A program made the translations under genes and the position numbers. A stretch of DNA of 64,000 nucleotides from Gemmatimonadota bacterium (GTDB taxonomy: Bacteria; Gemmatimonadota; Gemmatimonadetes; Gemmatimonadales; GWC2-71-9), in the NCBI GenBank assembly GCA_003222035.1, contig QHUS01000059.1, positions 32,896 to 96,895 on the forward strand, written 5' to 3'. The notes beneath the pieces are model-generated. The model had not been told where the DNA came from, ran no database searches, and saw only the letters and a list, made by a program, of their open reading frames with translations. Position 1 is the stretch's first letter. Every line of letters begins with the position of its first letter. Shown here piece by piece: positions 16,952 through 25,734 of this stretch.

Positions 16952-18808
16952 TTACAGCCGGGTGGGAGGCGTCAGCGGGGGCGTGGCGACCGGCGTGTCT
17001 GGCTCGGGGGTGAAGTCTTCACCCGGGTTCACGAACACGTCCTGCTCGAACCGGTACTGCTTGTCGTACAGCTGGCGGTACCGGCCGTGTTTGGCCAGGA
17101 GCTCGGGGTGGGTGCCACGCTCGACGATCTGGCCGCCCTCGAGCACGAGGATTTGGTCGGCGCTACGGATCGTCGACAGGCGGTGCGCGATGACGAAGGT
17201 CGTACGCCCCCGCCGCAGCGTCCGCAAGCCGTCCTGGATGGCTGCTTCGCTCTCCGAGTCGAGGCTGGACGTGGCCTCGTCGAGGATCAGGATCCGCGGA
17301 TCGGCCAGGATGGCCCGCGCGATCGAGACGCGCTGGCGCTCGCCTCCCGACAGCTTCACCCCTCGCTCCCCGACCACCGTGTCGTAGCCCTTCTCGAAGC
17401 GGCGCACGAACTCGTCGCAATGGGCGATGCGCGCCGCCTGCTCGATCTCCTGGCGCGAGGCGTGGGGCTTGGCGAACGCGATGTTCTCGGCCACGCTGCC
17501 GTCGAACAGGAAGTTGTCCTGCAGCACCACGCCGAGTTGGCGACGGTAGTCCGCCAGCCGCAGGCTCGCCAGGTCGCGGCCGTCGACGAGGATCCGGCCC
17601 GACTTGGGCCGATTGAAGGTGAGCACGAGGTTGATGAGCGTGCTCTTCCCCGCCCCCGACGAGCCCACCAGCGCCGTGGTGGAGCCCGCAGGCGCGTGGA
17701 ATGAGACGCGTTTCAGGACTTCCGTCCCGGCGACGTACTCGAAGCTCACGTTCTCGAATACGACGTCGCCCTCGACCTCGGCGAGCGGCGCCCGCGAGCC
17801 GTCCTCCGCATCCTCGGTGGCGAGGCGGCGGATTTCGCGAATCCGGTCCAGGCCCGCGAACGCCTCCGTGATCTGCGTGCCGATCGACGCGATGTTGATG
17901 AGCGGCAAAGCCACGAGCCCGATGAACACGCCGTACATGAAAAAGTCGCCGAGCGTCATGGCACCGGAGAGAATGGCGTGCCCGCCCTCGAGGATCATCA
18001 GGATGCCGATCGCGCCGATGATGATGGTGGCGAAGGCACCGACGGCCGAGATGCCCGTCATCGTGGTGGCGATGTTGCGGAACACGCGATTCGCGCCCCG
18101 GGTGAAGACCAACCGCTCGCCGCGCTCCGCGCGATAGGCCTTCACGATCCGGATGCCGCCGAGCGTTTCGCCCAACCGGCCCGTCACATCGGCGTTGAGC
18201 TTGCCGCGGTCCCGGAACAGCGGCCGCAGCTTCGCGAAGGCGTACGCCATCCCGCCCCCGAAGCACCCGAGAATCAGGATCGCGATCAGCGTGAGACGCC
18301 AGTTCAGGTAGAACAGCACGCCGAGCGCGATAGCCGCCGTGACGAGTCCGCCTACCAGCTGCACCAGCCCCGTGCCTACCAGGTTTCGGATGCCCTCGGC
18401 GTCCGTCATGATGCGGGAAATGAGAATCCCGCTCTTGGTCGAGTCGAAATAGCTGATCGGGAGCCGCAGCACGTAGGCCTGGACCGTGCGCCGCATCTCG
18501 GTGATGGCGCGTTGCGCCGCCACGCCCAGGACCTGGGACAGGCCGAACCCTGTGATCGCTTGGACGAGGGTCGCGCCGCCGGCCGCGAGCGCGAGCGGCA
18601 GCAGCAGGTCGGGGCGATGCCCGTTGATCACACGGTCGATCACCCACTTGGACGAGGACGGTAGCACAAGGCCGGCGAGCCGGTTGACGAGCAGCAGCAC
18701 GAGCCCCAGTCCCAGCCGGCCGCGGTGCGCGTACACCAGCACCCGCGCCTCCTGCCAGGCGCCGGCGGTGATGGTCTTCTTGGGAGACGGGGGGGCGGCA
18801 TCAGCCAT
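16952..18808 (-). CDS. ABC exporter, fused membrane and ATPase domains (MsbA/LmrA type)
   Basis: 618 residues. The membrane domain occupies about residues 25-330, with six hydrophobic helices. The ATPase domain has Walker A GSSGAGKST, signature LSGGERQRVSIARAIL, Walker B RILILDEATSSLD and H-loop VIAHRLSTI. It should work as a homodimer exporting lipids or toxic compounds. The ATG at 18808 is chosen because the sequence before it is not protein-like. It is divergent from a MarR-GNAT regulator with a perfect inverted repeat between them, so drug-type induction is plausible. The last 25 residues are Pro/Thr-rich. Confidence 0.93.
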   Translation of the reverse strand: MADAAPPSPKKTITAGAWQEARVLVYAHRGRLGLGLVLLLVNRLAGLVLPSSSKWVIDRVINGHRPDLLLPLALAAGGATLVQAITGFGLSQVLGVAAQRAITEMRRTVQAYVLRLPISYFDSTKSGILISRIMTDAEGIRNLVGTGLVQLVGGLVTAAIALGVLFYLNWRLTLIAILILGCFGGGMAYAFAKLRPLFRDRGKLNADVTGRLGETLGGIRIVKAYRAERGERLVFTRGANRVFRNIATTMTGISAVGAFATIIIGAIGILMILEGGHAILSGAMTLGDFFMYGVFIGLVALPLINIASIGTQITEAFAGLDRIREIRRLATEDAEDGSRAPLAEVEGDVVFENVSFEYVAGTEVLKRVSFHAPAGSTTALVGSSGAGKSTLINLVLTFNRPKSGRILVDGRDLASLRLADYRRQLGVVLQDNFLFDGSVAENIAFAKPHASRQEIEQAARIAHCDEFVRRFEKGYDTVVGERGVKLSGGERQRVSIARAILADPRILILDEATSSLDSESEAAIQDGLRTLRRGRTTFVIAHRLSTIRSADQILVLEGGQIVERGTHPELLAKHGRYRQLYDKQYRFEQDVFVNPGEDFTPEPDTPVATPPLTPPTRL

Positions 18809-18860
18809 CGGTGTAGGGCGAAATGTAAGCAGGGGCTGGGTAAGCGGGGGGCCCCGAAAG

Positions 18861-18879
18861 TACTTGACAGAGTCAAGTA
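18861..18879 (+). promoter_or_regulatory. Perfect inverted repeat, probable MarR operator
   Basis: TACTTGAC-AGA-GTCAAGTA is a perfect 8-bp inverted repeat with a 3-bp centre. It lies between the divergent starts of the ABC exporter (18808) and the MarR-GNAT gene (18899). The left arm includes TTGACA, a sigma-70 -35 consensus pointing towards the regulator. Size and position fit a dimeric MarR-type repressor controlling itself and the exporter. Confidence 0.7.
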
Positions 18880-18898
18880 TCTGGCGGACATTGAGCGC

Positions 18899-19837
18899 AT
18901 GGCACACGGTGTGCTGGAACGGCGGGTCGAGGCGGCGCGCCGCTTCAACCGGTTCTACACTCGCCGGATCGGCGTGCTGCACGACGGGGTGTACGACAGC
19001 TCGTTTTCGCTCACCCAGGTGCGCGTGCTGTACGAGCTGGCGCACCGCGATCGGCCGACGGCGACCGCGCTCGGCCGCGACCTGGGACTCGATGCGGGCT
19101 ATTTGAGCCGCCTGCTGCGTGGCTTCGAGAAGCGGGGGCTCGTCACGCGCACCCGCTCCCCCCGCGATGGCCGTCAGAGCCACCTTGCCCTCACTGCCCA
19201 CGGACGCAAGGTGTTCGCGCCCCTGAACGCCCGCTCGCACGACGACGTCGCCGCCATGCTGGGCGGTCTCTCGCCGGCGGCCCAGGCCCGGGCGACCGAG
19301 GCCATGCAAACGATCGAGCAGCTGCTCGGCGACCCGCCGGCCGCTCCAGCTGTCCGCGCGTCCTACGTGCTCCGCGAGCCGCGGCCGGGCGATTTGGGGT
19401 GGGTGGTGCACCGGCACGGCGCTGTGTACGCCCTGGAGTACGGGTACGATCAAACGTTCGAGGCCCTGGTTGCCGAGATCGTGGCCCATTTCGTTCGGTC
19501 CTACGACCCCAAGCGCGAGCGGTGCTGGATCGCGGAGCAGAACGGCGAGATCGTGGGCTGCGTGTTCCTCGTGAAGCAATCCCGCACCGTGGCCAAGCTC
19601 CGCCTGCTCCTGGTGGAGCCGCAGGCGCGGGGCGCCGGACTGGGGTCCCGACTGGTTGCCGAATGCGTGCAGTTCGCGCGCGAAGCGGGGTACCGCACCC
19701 TCACGTTGTGGACGCAAAGCGAGCTGCTGGCGGCCCGGCGCCTGTACGCCGCGGCCGGATTCCGGGTGGTGCGGAAGGACCGCAACCGCAGCTTCGGCAA
19801 GGCCCTGGTCTCGGAGACTTGGGAGCTGAAGCTATGA
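18899..19837 (+). CDS. Bifunctional MarR-type regulator / GNAT acetyltransferase
   Basis: 312 residues. Residues 1-140 are a winged-helix MarR domain (FSLTQVRVLYELAHRDRPTA, LGLDAGYLSRLLRGFEKRGL, RSPRDGRQSHLALTAHG). Residues 155-312 are a GNAT acetyltransferase (LREPRPGDLGWVVHRHGAVY, LLLVEPQARGAGLGSRLV as the acetyl-CoA loop, AARRLYAAAGFRVV). This fusion is a known architecture. The ATG at 18899 lies 19 bases after the inverted repeat. The stop overlaps the methyltransferase start (ATGA), so the two are co-translated. Confidence 0.9.
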   Translation: MAHGVLERRVEAARRFNRFYTRRIGVLHDGVYDSSFSLTQVRVLYELAHRDRPTATALGRDLGLDAGYLSRLLRGFEKRGLVTRTRSPRDGRQSHLALTAHGRKVFAPLNARSHDDVAAMLGGLSPAAQARATEAMQTIEQLLGDPPAAPAVRASYVLREPRPGDLGWVVHRHGAVYALEYGYDQTFEALVAEIVAHFVRSYDPKRERCWIAEQNGEIVGCVFLVKQSRTVAKLRLLLVEPQARGAGLGSRLVAECVQFAREAGYRTLTLWTQSELLAARRLYAAAGFRVVRKDRNRSFGKALVSETWELKL

Positions 19838-20574
19838 CGGGGGAGTACTTCTCCGACGTCGCGAGTGCCTACGCGGCCCATCGGCCGTCGTATCCCGCCG
19901 CACTGGTCGATTTCCTCGCCCAACACGCGCCTGCGCGGCGGTTCGCGTGGGATTGCGGCTGCGGCTCGGGACAGCTGTCCGTGGTCCTGGCCGGGCCGTT
20001 CGAGCGGGTCTGGGCGACCGACGCGAGCCGCGAGCAGATCGCGCGCGCCGACCCGCACCCGAACGTGACCTACAGCTGCGCACCTGCTCAGTCGAGCGGC
20101 CTCGCCGATGGCGTAGTGGACCTGGCCACTGCTGCCCAGGCAGCCCACTGGTTCGATCTCCCGTCGTACTACGCGGAAGTACGGCGCGTGGCGCGGCCGG
20201 GCGCCATCGTCGCGTTGATCACCTACGGCGTGATGACCGTAGACGCCGAGCTCGATGCGGTCATCGAGCCGTTCTACCATGATGTGCTCGGCCCGCACTG
20301 GCCGCCCGAGCGGCGCCACGTCGATGAGGGATACCGCTCGGTGCCCTTCCCCTTCGCCGAGATCTCGGCGCCCAGCCTCGAGATCCGCCGCGAGTGGCGG
20401 CTTCCGGACGTCATCGGATACGTCGGGACGTGGTCCGCGGTGTGGGCGCTGCAGCGCGCGGAGGGACAAGCCCCGCTCGAGGCGTTCCACCGCGTGCTCG
20501 CCGGCGCGTGGGGGCCGGCGGATCGGGTGCGCACCGTTCGCTGGCCCCTGACCCTGCGCGTGGGTCGGGTATGA
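19834..20574 (+). CDS. Class I SAM-dependent methyltransferase
   Basis: 246 residues. A YafE/tam-like N-terminus (YFSDVASAYAAHRPSYPAAL) is followed by the SAM-binding motif I FAWDCGCGSGQLS and the acidic end of strand 2 (VWATDASREQI). AAQAAHWFDLPSYYAEVRRV is typical of methyltransferase type 11 enzymes. Start and stop overlap by ATGA with the regulator gene, so it probably belongs to the same response. The substrate is unknown. Confidence 0.85.
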   Translation: MTGEYFSDVASAYAAHRPSYPAALVDFLAQHAPARRFAWDCGCGSGQLSVVLAGPFERVWATDASREQIARADPHPNVTYSCAPAQSSGLADGVVDLATAAQAAHWFDLPSYYAEVRRVARPGAIVALITYGVMTVDAELDAVIEPFYHDVLGPHWPPERRHVDEGYRSVPFPFAEISAPSLEIRREWRLPDVIGYVGTWSAVWALQRAEGQAPLEAFHRVLAGAWGPADRVRTVRWPLTLRVGRV

Positions 20575-20593
20575 GCAGCCGTCGTTTGATACC

Positions 20594-21784
20594 CTAGAGA
20601 CTCTTCAGGAACTGGAGCAGCGCGAAGCGGTCGCGCGACGACAGGCGCTGGAATCGGTCGCGGGCTCCCTTTCCCTGACCGTCGTGAGCGAGAATTGCCG
20701 CATCGAGGCTCGTCGCACGGCCGTCGTGGAGTAGCAGCGAGCGCGTGCGGACGCCCCAGAGGGGCGCGGTGCGCATCTGGCGGGCGGTGGCCGAGCCCTG
20801 CACGATCCCGTCGCCCAAGCTGCCCATGTCGTGGAGCAGGAAATCCGCAAACGGCTGGAACGCCTTACGCGATAGCGCCGCCACAGGGCTCTTGCCGGTG
20901 ACCAGGGCCGGTGTGTGACAGTTGGCGCAACCAATGTTGGCGAAGATTCCGCCCCCCGTGAGCACCGGTAGGGAGATCTCGCCGCGGGGCGGCGGCGCGA
21001 GCAACGTCATGAAGTCGGTGAACCTCGTCACGCCCGTGCCGTCGTCATTCAGATCCGGGCGTGGGTTGTGCGCGAGCAGCGAGCAATCGCCCTGAGGACA
21101 GTTCTCGTCGGGGAATTCGGGGTTCGTGATCCCCATCTCGTTCAGGTACGCGTCGCCGGAAAACTGATGGAGTGTGGGAACCTGCGCTTTCCAACCGAAG
21201 CGACCCACGCGGGTTCGGCCGGTGCGGATCTCCCTGGTCATGCTCGGCGTGCCCGCCGTCGCGGGCGAGGTGGCAGCCTCGAGCTGCGCCAGCTGCCGCA
21301 ACTCTTCGTCAGGCACGGCGTCGACCAGCCCGAGACCGAAGAGCGGAGTGGTGATGCGCTGCGCACTCACCGTCGCCCCGGCCGGGACGACCTCGCCCGT
21401 GAAAGACTCGATCCCCCGGTCCTGGATCAGCGAGCCGCCGAGCTCGAACATCGGGTCGAACGCGCCGTTGAGGACCCTCCCAAAGCGCGTCTCCTTCCGG
21501 CCGGTGGTGCCGCCCACAGGCTCGTCGTGGCAGGTCGCGCAGGAGGCGTCGTTGAAGATGGGACCCAGTCCCGCATCGATCGCCTCCACTTCCTCGAACT
21601 CGTCCTTGCCAGCGATGAATCGGTCAGATTCTGCGGCCGTAAGGTTGGTGAACGGCTCCCCGTGCGTCGCCGAGGCAGACAACGTGGGTGGTAGTGGACT
21701 CGTCACTCCCGGGGTGGGAGATTCGCACGCAGTTAGCCAGAGAGACAGCAAAGCGCTCCGGGTGATGCGGCTGCAGTGAGGCAT
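20594..21784 (-). CDS. Di-haem oxidoreductase-type lipoprotein (putative thiol oxidoreductase)
   Basis: 396 residues. Starting at the ATG 21784 gives a lipoprotein signal, SALLSLWLTAC, with a lipobox LTAC; an ATG 11 codons upstream is less suited. Two haem-binding motifs are visible: CATCH in NDASCATCHDEPVGG, and CANCH in NIGCANCHTPALVTG. The block LFGLGLVDAVPDEEL and the C-terminal LWGVRTRSLLLHDGRA-LDAAILAHDGQ are typical of the DHOR family (di-haem, peroxidase-related). It is probably a lipid-anchored periplasmic electron carrier or peroxidase. It is convergent with the methyltransferase. Confidence 0.85.
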   Translation of the reverse strand: MPHCSRITRSALLSLWLTACESPTPGVTSPLPPTLSASATHGEPFTNLTAAESDRFIAGKDEFEEVEAIDAGLGPIFNDASCATCHDEPVGGTTGRKETRFGRVLNGAFDPMFELGGSLIQDRGIESFTGEVVPAGATVSAQRITTPLFGLGLVDAVPDEELRQLAQLEAATSPATAGTPSMTREIRTGRTRVGRFGWKAQVPTLHQFSGDAYLNEMGITNPEFPDENCPQGDCSLLAHNPRPDLNDDGTGVTRFTDFMTLLAPPPRGEISLPVLTGGGIFANIGCANCHTPALVTGKSPVAALSRKAFQPFADFLLHDMGSLGDGIVQGSATARQMRTAPLWGVRTRSLLLHDGRATSLDAAILAHDGQGKGARDRFQRLSSRDRFALLQFLKSL

Positions 21785-22030
21785 GAGCGCCTCCGTTGCC
21801 TGGCAGCCGTGTGCCACATGTCGCAGTCTCGAATCGGCGGGAAACGGACTCTAGGGCGGCGAGCGTGACCCACGCTTCGTCCACATCGCCGTACACTACG
21901 TGGGACGTGTACTACGAACGTCGCACAGCGATAGGATCGCACGGCGAGAGGTCACGGGCCGTGACAGGGCCCACCCGGTGACCGGGCGCATGCCGTTCAA
22001 TACACATTGACCCGCGGCGCGGGTCAGACG

Positions 22031-22429
22031 CTACTTGACTGTGAATCGCACCGTGTCGGCGACGGGTGGCTTGAGCGGCACGTGCTTCCAATCGGCCACC
22101 AGCGCGATCACGCGATGCGGGCCGGGCGAAAGCGAGTCGAACACGAACTCCGTTTGCCCACGGCCCAGATGCAGGATGCCGGTCACGCCGCGCGGAATCG
22201 TGTCGTCGAGTGGCGTCAGGTCGTGATCCACGAACAGATGATGGTGTCCCGTGCCCGGTCGCTCCACGGTCGCGGCGACGATCTCGACGCCGGTCGCCTG
22301 GAGCGTGACCTTCACGGGGTTGTGCACGGTACTGCCGTTCGCGGGCGACGTGATCTTCACCGTTGGGGCCTGACCGATGAACGCGGCGAGGGCGAGGGCC
22401 AGGATGAGCCAGGGGGATGAGAGTGTCAT
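22031..22429 (-). CDS. Exported DUF4399 domain protein
   Basis: 132 residues with an N-terminal hydrophobic signal (LILALALAAFIGQAP). The rest matches DUF4399: VKITSPANGSTVHNPVKV, GTGHHHLFVDHDL and LSPGPHRVIALVADWKHVPL. The His-rich GHHHLFVDH could bind metal. The function is unknown. The start at 22429 is chosen because it directly precedes the signal peptide. It is divergent from the hydrolase gene at 22517. Confidence 0.8.
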   Translation of the reverse strand: MTLSSPWLILALALAAFIGQAPTVKITSPANGSTVHNPVKVTLQATGVEIVAATVERPGTGHHHLFVDHDLTPLDDTIPRGVTGILHLGRGQTEFVFDSLSPGPHRVIALVADWKHVPLKPPVADTVRFTVK

Positions 22430-22516
22430 GACCGGTAATCTACCGCTGCGTCCTGCCATTCCGCATCCGGTCGTTTGCGGGAGGCACTTGGCCGTTCGGG
22501 GGCCCGCGGAGGAGCC

Positions 22517-23827
22517 ATGCGTGCGGTCATGATCGCGGCTGGCTGGCTGTCGCTCGGCCCGCCGCTCACCCTGGGCGCCACCCAGGCGACGCCCGGTCGG
22601 GTGCAGGAGCGCGTCGTGAGTGTGACCGACACGGCGCAGACCTTCGCGGTCTACGTGCCCCCCGGGTACTCGAGCGTGCGTCGTTGGCCGGTGCTGTTCG
22701 TCCTCGACCCGCGAGGGCGGGCGCTGCTGGCACTCAAACTGTTCCAGGATGCCGCCGCCCGGCTCGGCTGGGTGGTGATGAGCTCCTACAACTCCCTCAG
22801 CGACGGCCCACCCGAACCCAACGTCAATGCGATGAACGCCATGCTCGCCTCAGCGTGGCAGCGCCTCGCCGTCGACTCGTCGCGGATTTACCTCGCCGGC
22901 TTCTCGGGCACGGCGCGGGCGGCGTTGGGATTCGCCGTGATGCTCCGCGGGCACGTGGCCGGGGTGATCGCGGTGGGTGGGGCGCTGGGATTCGCGTTGG
23001 GTGGACCGGAGACCGCCTTTGCCGGTGACTCGACGTTCGCCGTGTTCGGCTCCGCCGGCACGCGGGACTTCAATTACGAGGAGGTCTTGGCGCTTGGCGA
23101 TCGGTTCCAGAAGACGCGCGTGCCGTATCGTGTCGTCACGTTCGAGGGACCGCACAGCTGGCCGCCGCCCGACGTGTGTGGTGACGCGCTCGATTGGCTG
23201 GAGCTGCGCGCGATCGTGGGTGGGCGACGAGCGGTGGATTCGCCCTGGGTCCACATGCATCTCGAGGCGGAGGTAGCGCGCGCCGTGGAGCTGGAACGGG
23301 TCGGCCGCTGGGCCGAGGCGATCCGGTTGAACGAGGCGATCGCGCGGGACTACGCAAGCCGGCCCGAGGCGGCCACGGCGGCGGAGCGCGCTGCGGCGTT
23401 GCGACGGACCGCCGCGATGACGCGCTACGAGGTCGAGGCCCATCGCCTTGCCGAGGCCGACCTCCGCCAGGGCATCGAGCTGCCGAAGATCTTCTCCTGG
23501 GCGCGCTCGCAGCGCGAACCGCCCTCGCTCGAAACCCTGGCCGACAAGCTGCACATCGCCGACCTGCAGCGGCGGGTCGAGCGGGGGGACAGTCTCGACG
23601 CGGCGAGCGCACGCCGCCTGCTGGCGCGCGTGTGGGTGAATCTGGCATTCTACGAGCCGCGCGCCTACCTCGCGAGCGGCTCACCCGGGCGAGCGCTGCG
23701 CATGCTCGAGGCGGCCGTGACGATCGGACCCATCCAGGGCGAGGGGTGCGGGCTGCTGCGCGAGGCGCTCAGCGCCGCGACGGCGGAGCAGCGGGAGCGG
23801 CTCGGAGACCAGTGCTCGCCGTCCTAG
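22517..23827 (+). CDS. Exported alpha/beta-hydrolase-like protein with helical C-terminal part
   Basis: 436 residues. The ATG at 22517 follows a strong GGAGGAG site. A signal peptide ends near GATQA. Residues 25-230 resemble esterases of the PHB-depolymerase type (FAVYVPPGYSSVRRWPVLFV, nucleophile elbow GFSGT near YLAGFSGTARAAL, late His in EGPHSWPPP). The elbow ends in Thr rather than the usual Gly. Residues 250-436 are helical, TPR-like. Bases from 23422 onward, coding the last 135 residues, are the first copy of a 552-bp tandem duplication. Function as an esterase is inferred. Confidence 0.75.
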   Translation: MRAVMIAAGWLSLGPPLTLGATQATPGRVQERVVSVTDTAQTFAVYVPPGYSSVRRWPVLFVLDPRGRALLALKLFQDAAARLGWVVMSSYNSLSDGPPEPNVNAMNAMLASAWQRLAVDSSRIYLAGFSGTARAALGFAVMLRGHVAGVIAVGGALGFALGGPETAFAGDSTFAVFGSAGTRDFNYEEVLALGDRFQKTRVPYRVVTFEGPHSWPPPDVCGDALDWLELRAIVGGRRAVDSPWVHMHLEAEVARAVELERVGRWAEAIRLNEAIARDYASRPEAATAAERAAALRRTAAMTRYEVEAHRLAEADLRQGIELPKIFSWARSQREPPSLETLADKLHIADLQRRVERGDSLDAASARRLLARVWVNLAFYEPRAYLASGSPGRALRMLEAAVTIGPIQGEGCGLLREALSAATAEQRERLGDQCSPS

Positions 23828-24529
23828 GGACTACGATACCCTCGGCGCGGGCAGCGCGAAGCGAGAGCGGTGCCCGGCCGCCGCCAGGTGTTATCATTTG
23901 CATCGATGACGTCCTCGCTGCAGCTGTCGCGTCCGGACGACGCTGCCCGTCAAGCGCAGCTCGACGCGATGAAGCGCTACGAGGTCGAGGCCCATCGCCT
24001 TGCCGAGGCCGACCTCCGCCAGGGCATCGAGCTGCCGAAGATCTTCTCCTGGGCGCGCTCGCAGCGCGAACCGCCCTCGCTCGAAACCCTGGCCGACAAG
24101 CTGCACATCGCCGACCTGCAGCGGCGGGTCGAGCGGGGGGACAGTCTCGACGCGGCGAGCGCACGCCGCCTGCTGGCGCGCGTGTGGGTGAATCTGGCAT
24201 TCTACGAGCCGCGCGCCTACCTCGCGAGCGGCTCACCCGGGCGAGCGCTGCGCATGCTCGAGGCGGCCGTGACGATCGGACCCATCCAGGGCGAGGGGTG
24301 CGGGCTGCTGCGCGAGGCGCTCAGCGCCGCGACGGCGGAGCAGCGGGAGCGGCTCGGAGACCAGTGCTCGCCGTCCTAGGGACTACGATACCCTCGGCGC
24401 GGGCAGCGCGAAGCGAGAGCGGTGCCCGGCCGCCGCCAGGTGTTATCATTTGCATCGATGACGTCCTCGCTGCAGCTGTCGCGTCCGGACGACGCTGCCC
24501 GTCAAGCGCAGCTCGACGCGATGAAGCGC
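23422..24529 (+). repeat. 552-bp perfect tandem duplication
   Basis: Bases 23422-23977 reappear unchanged at 23974-24529 (period 552 = 184 codons). The unit holds the 3' end of the hydrolase gene, the intergenic promoter region and the first codons of the DUF445 gene. The outer edges share the imperfect 13-mer CGCGATGA(C/A)GCGC (23413-23425 and 24517-24529), as expected for slippage or recombination between short repeats. The perfect identity means it is very recent, or an assembly artefact. Confidence 0.92.
23906..24379 (+). pseudogene. Chimeric reading frame made by the duplication (DUF445 start fused to hydrolase tail)
   Basis: 157 codons. The first 24 ([20 protein letters not shown] onward) are the start of the DUF445 gene, with its own promoter region and ATG. 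The remaining 133 are the C-terminal helical part of the hydrolase, joined in frame at KR-YEVEAHRLAEAD. It is open only because the duplication period is a multiple of three. It may be translated, but it lacks both the hydrolase domain and the DUF445 membrane segments, so it is probably functionless. Confidence 0.8.
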
Positions 24530-25726
24530 CGGGCGACGGGGCTGCTGGCGCTCGCGGCCGGCGTGTTCGCCGGGGCGAGCGCGTTCGAGAGCCAATACCC
24601 ATGGCTCGGGTACGTGCGCGCGACGGCTGAGGCATCCCTCGTGGGCGGGCTCGCCGACTGGTTCGCCGTCACGGCGCTGTTCCGCCATCCGCTCGGATTG
24701 CCGATCCCGCATACGGCGATCGTCGCGACGCGCAAGGATCGGATCGGCCGGATCCTGGGAAACTTCGTGCAGAATCACTTCCTGTCGCGCGACGTGGTCG
24801 CCGCGAACCTGCGCGCGGTGCGGCCCGCCGAGCGGGCTGCGCGCTGGCTCGGCGATCCGGAGCACAGCCACCAGGTGGCGCGCCAGGTGGCGAGCGGCCT
24901 GGCCAAAACCCTCGAGGCCCTGCCCGACGAGGATGTCCGGGCGCTCGTGCACGAAGTGGTGAGCGCGCGCCTCCGGGCGACGCGGGTCGCTCCGGCGCTC
25001 GGCAAGACGCTGGCGCTCGTCCTCGCGGACGATCGCCACCAGACGATTCTCAATGAGGCGGTCCGCCTGGCGGCCGAGGCCGTGCGTGACAACCGGGACG
25101 TGATCCGGGACAAGGTCCGCACCGAGAGCCCGTGGTGGGTGCCCGGTGTGGTGGATGAGCAGATCTTCCAGCGCATCATCGTCACCGTCGAGAGTCTGCT
25201 CCGCGACATCGGGGCCAATCCGTATCATCCGCTGCGGGCGGCGTTCGACACCGCCCTGCGGGACTTCGTGGACCGCCTCCAGCACGCGCCGGAGGTCATC
25301 GCCAAGGCGGAGGCCCTCAAAGAGGAATGGCTCTCGGATCCGTCCCTCGCGGAACTGTCCGCCCGCCTGTGGGAAGGCACCCGGCGCGCGATCGTGGCCT
25401 ACGCGACGCGGACCGATGGCGGCGCGACGCCGGGAGCGCTGGAGCGCGGCTTGAGCGAGTTCGGTGCGGCACTCGCGACCAACGGGTCGTTGCTCGCGGA
25501 GATCGACGACGTCCTGATCGACCTCGCCGCCACCGTGGTGGAGCGGTATCGACACGAGATCGGGGACTTGATCGCTCAAACGGTCGCGGGGTGGGACCCC
25601 GAAGCGACGTCGCGCCGGTTTGAGCTGGCGGTCGGGCGCGACCTGCAGTTTGTTCGAATCAACGGCACGCTGGTCGGGGGACTAGTGGGCCTCGCGATCT
25701 ACACGCTGTCGCGGCTCTGGCCCTGA
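24458..25726 (+). CDS. DUF445 family membrane protein (YjiN-like)
   Basis: 422 residues from the ATG 24458. A hydrophobic segment ([18 protein letters not shown]) is followed by the family signature [37 protein letters not shown] and [11 protein letters not shown]. A long helical middle follows, then a C-terminal membrane segment [20 protein letters not shown]. Family members are inner-membrane proteins of unknown role. The intact copy of its 5' region is the second repeat unit. Confidence 0.85.
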   Translation: [422 protein letters not shown]

Positions 25727-25734
25727 GCCGGGCC

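Noticed and set aside
23194..24630. A 478-codon plus-strand frame across the duplication and another across 22850-23554 on the minus strand
   Set aside because: They are Arg/Ala/Gly-rich, out of frame with the conserved hydrolase and DUF445 proteins and match no family. They come from high GC.
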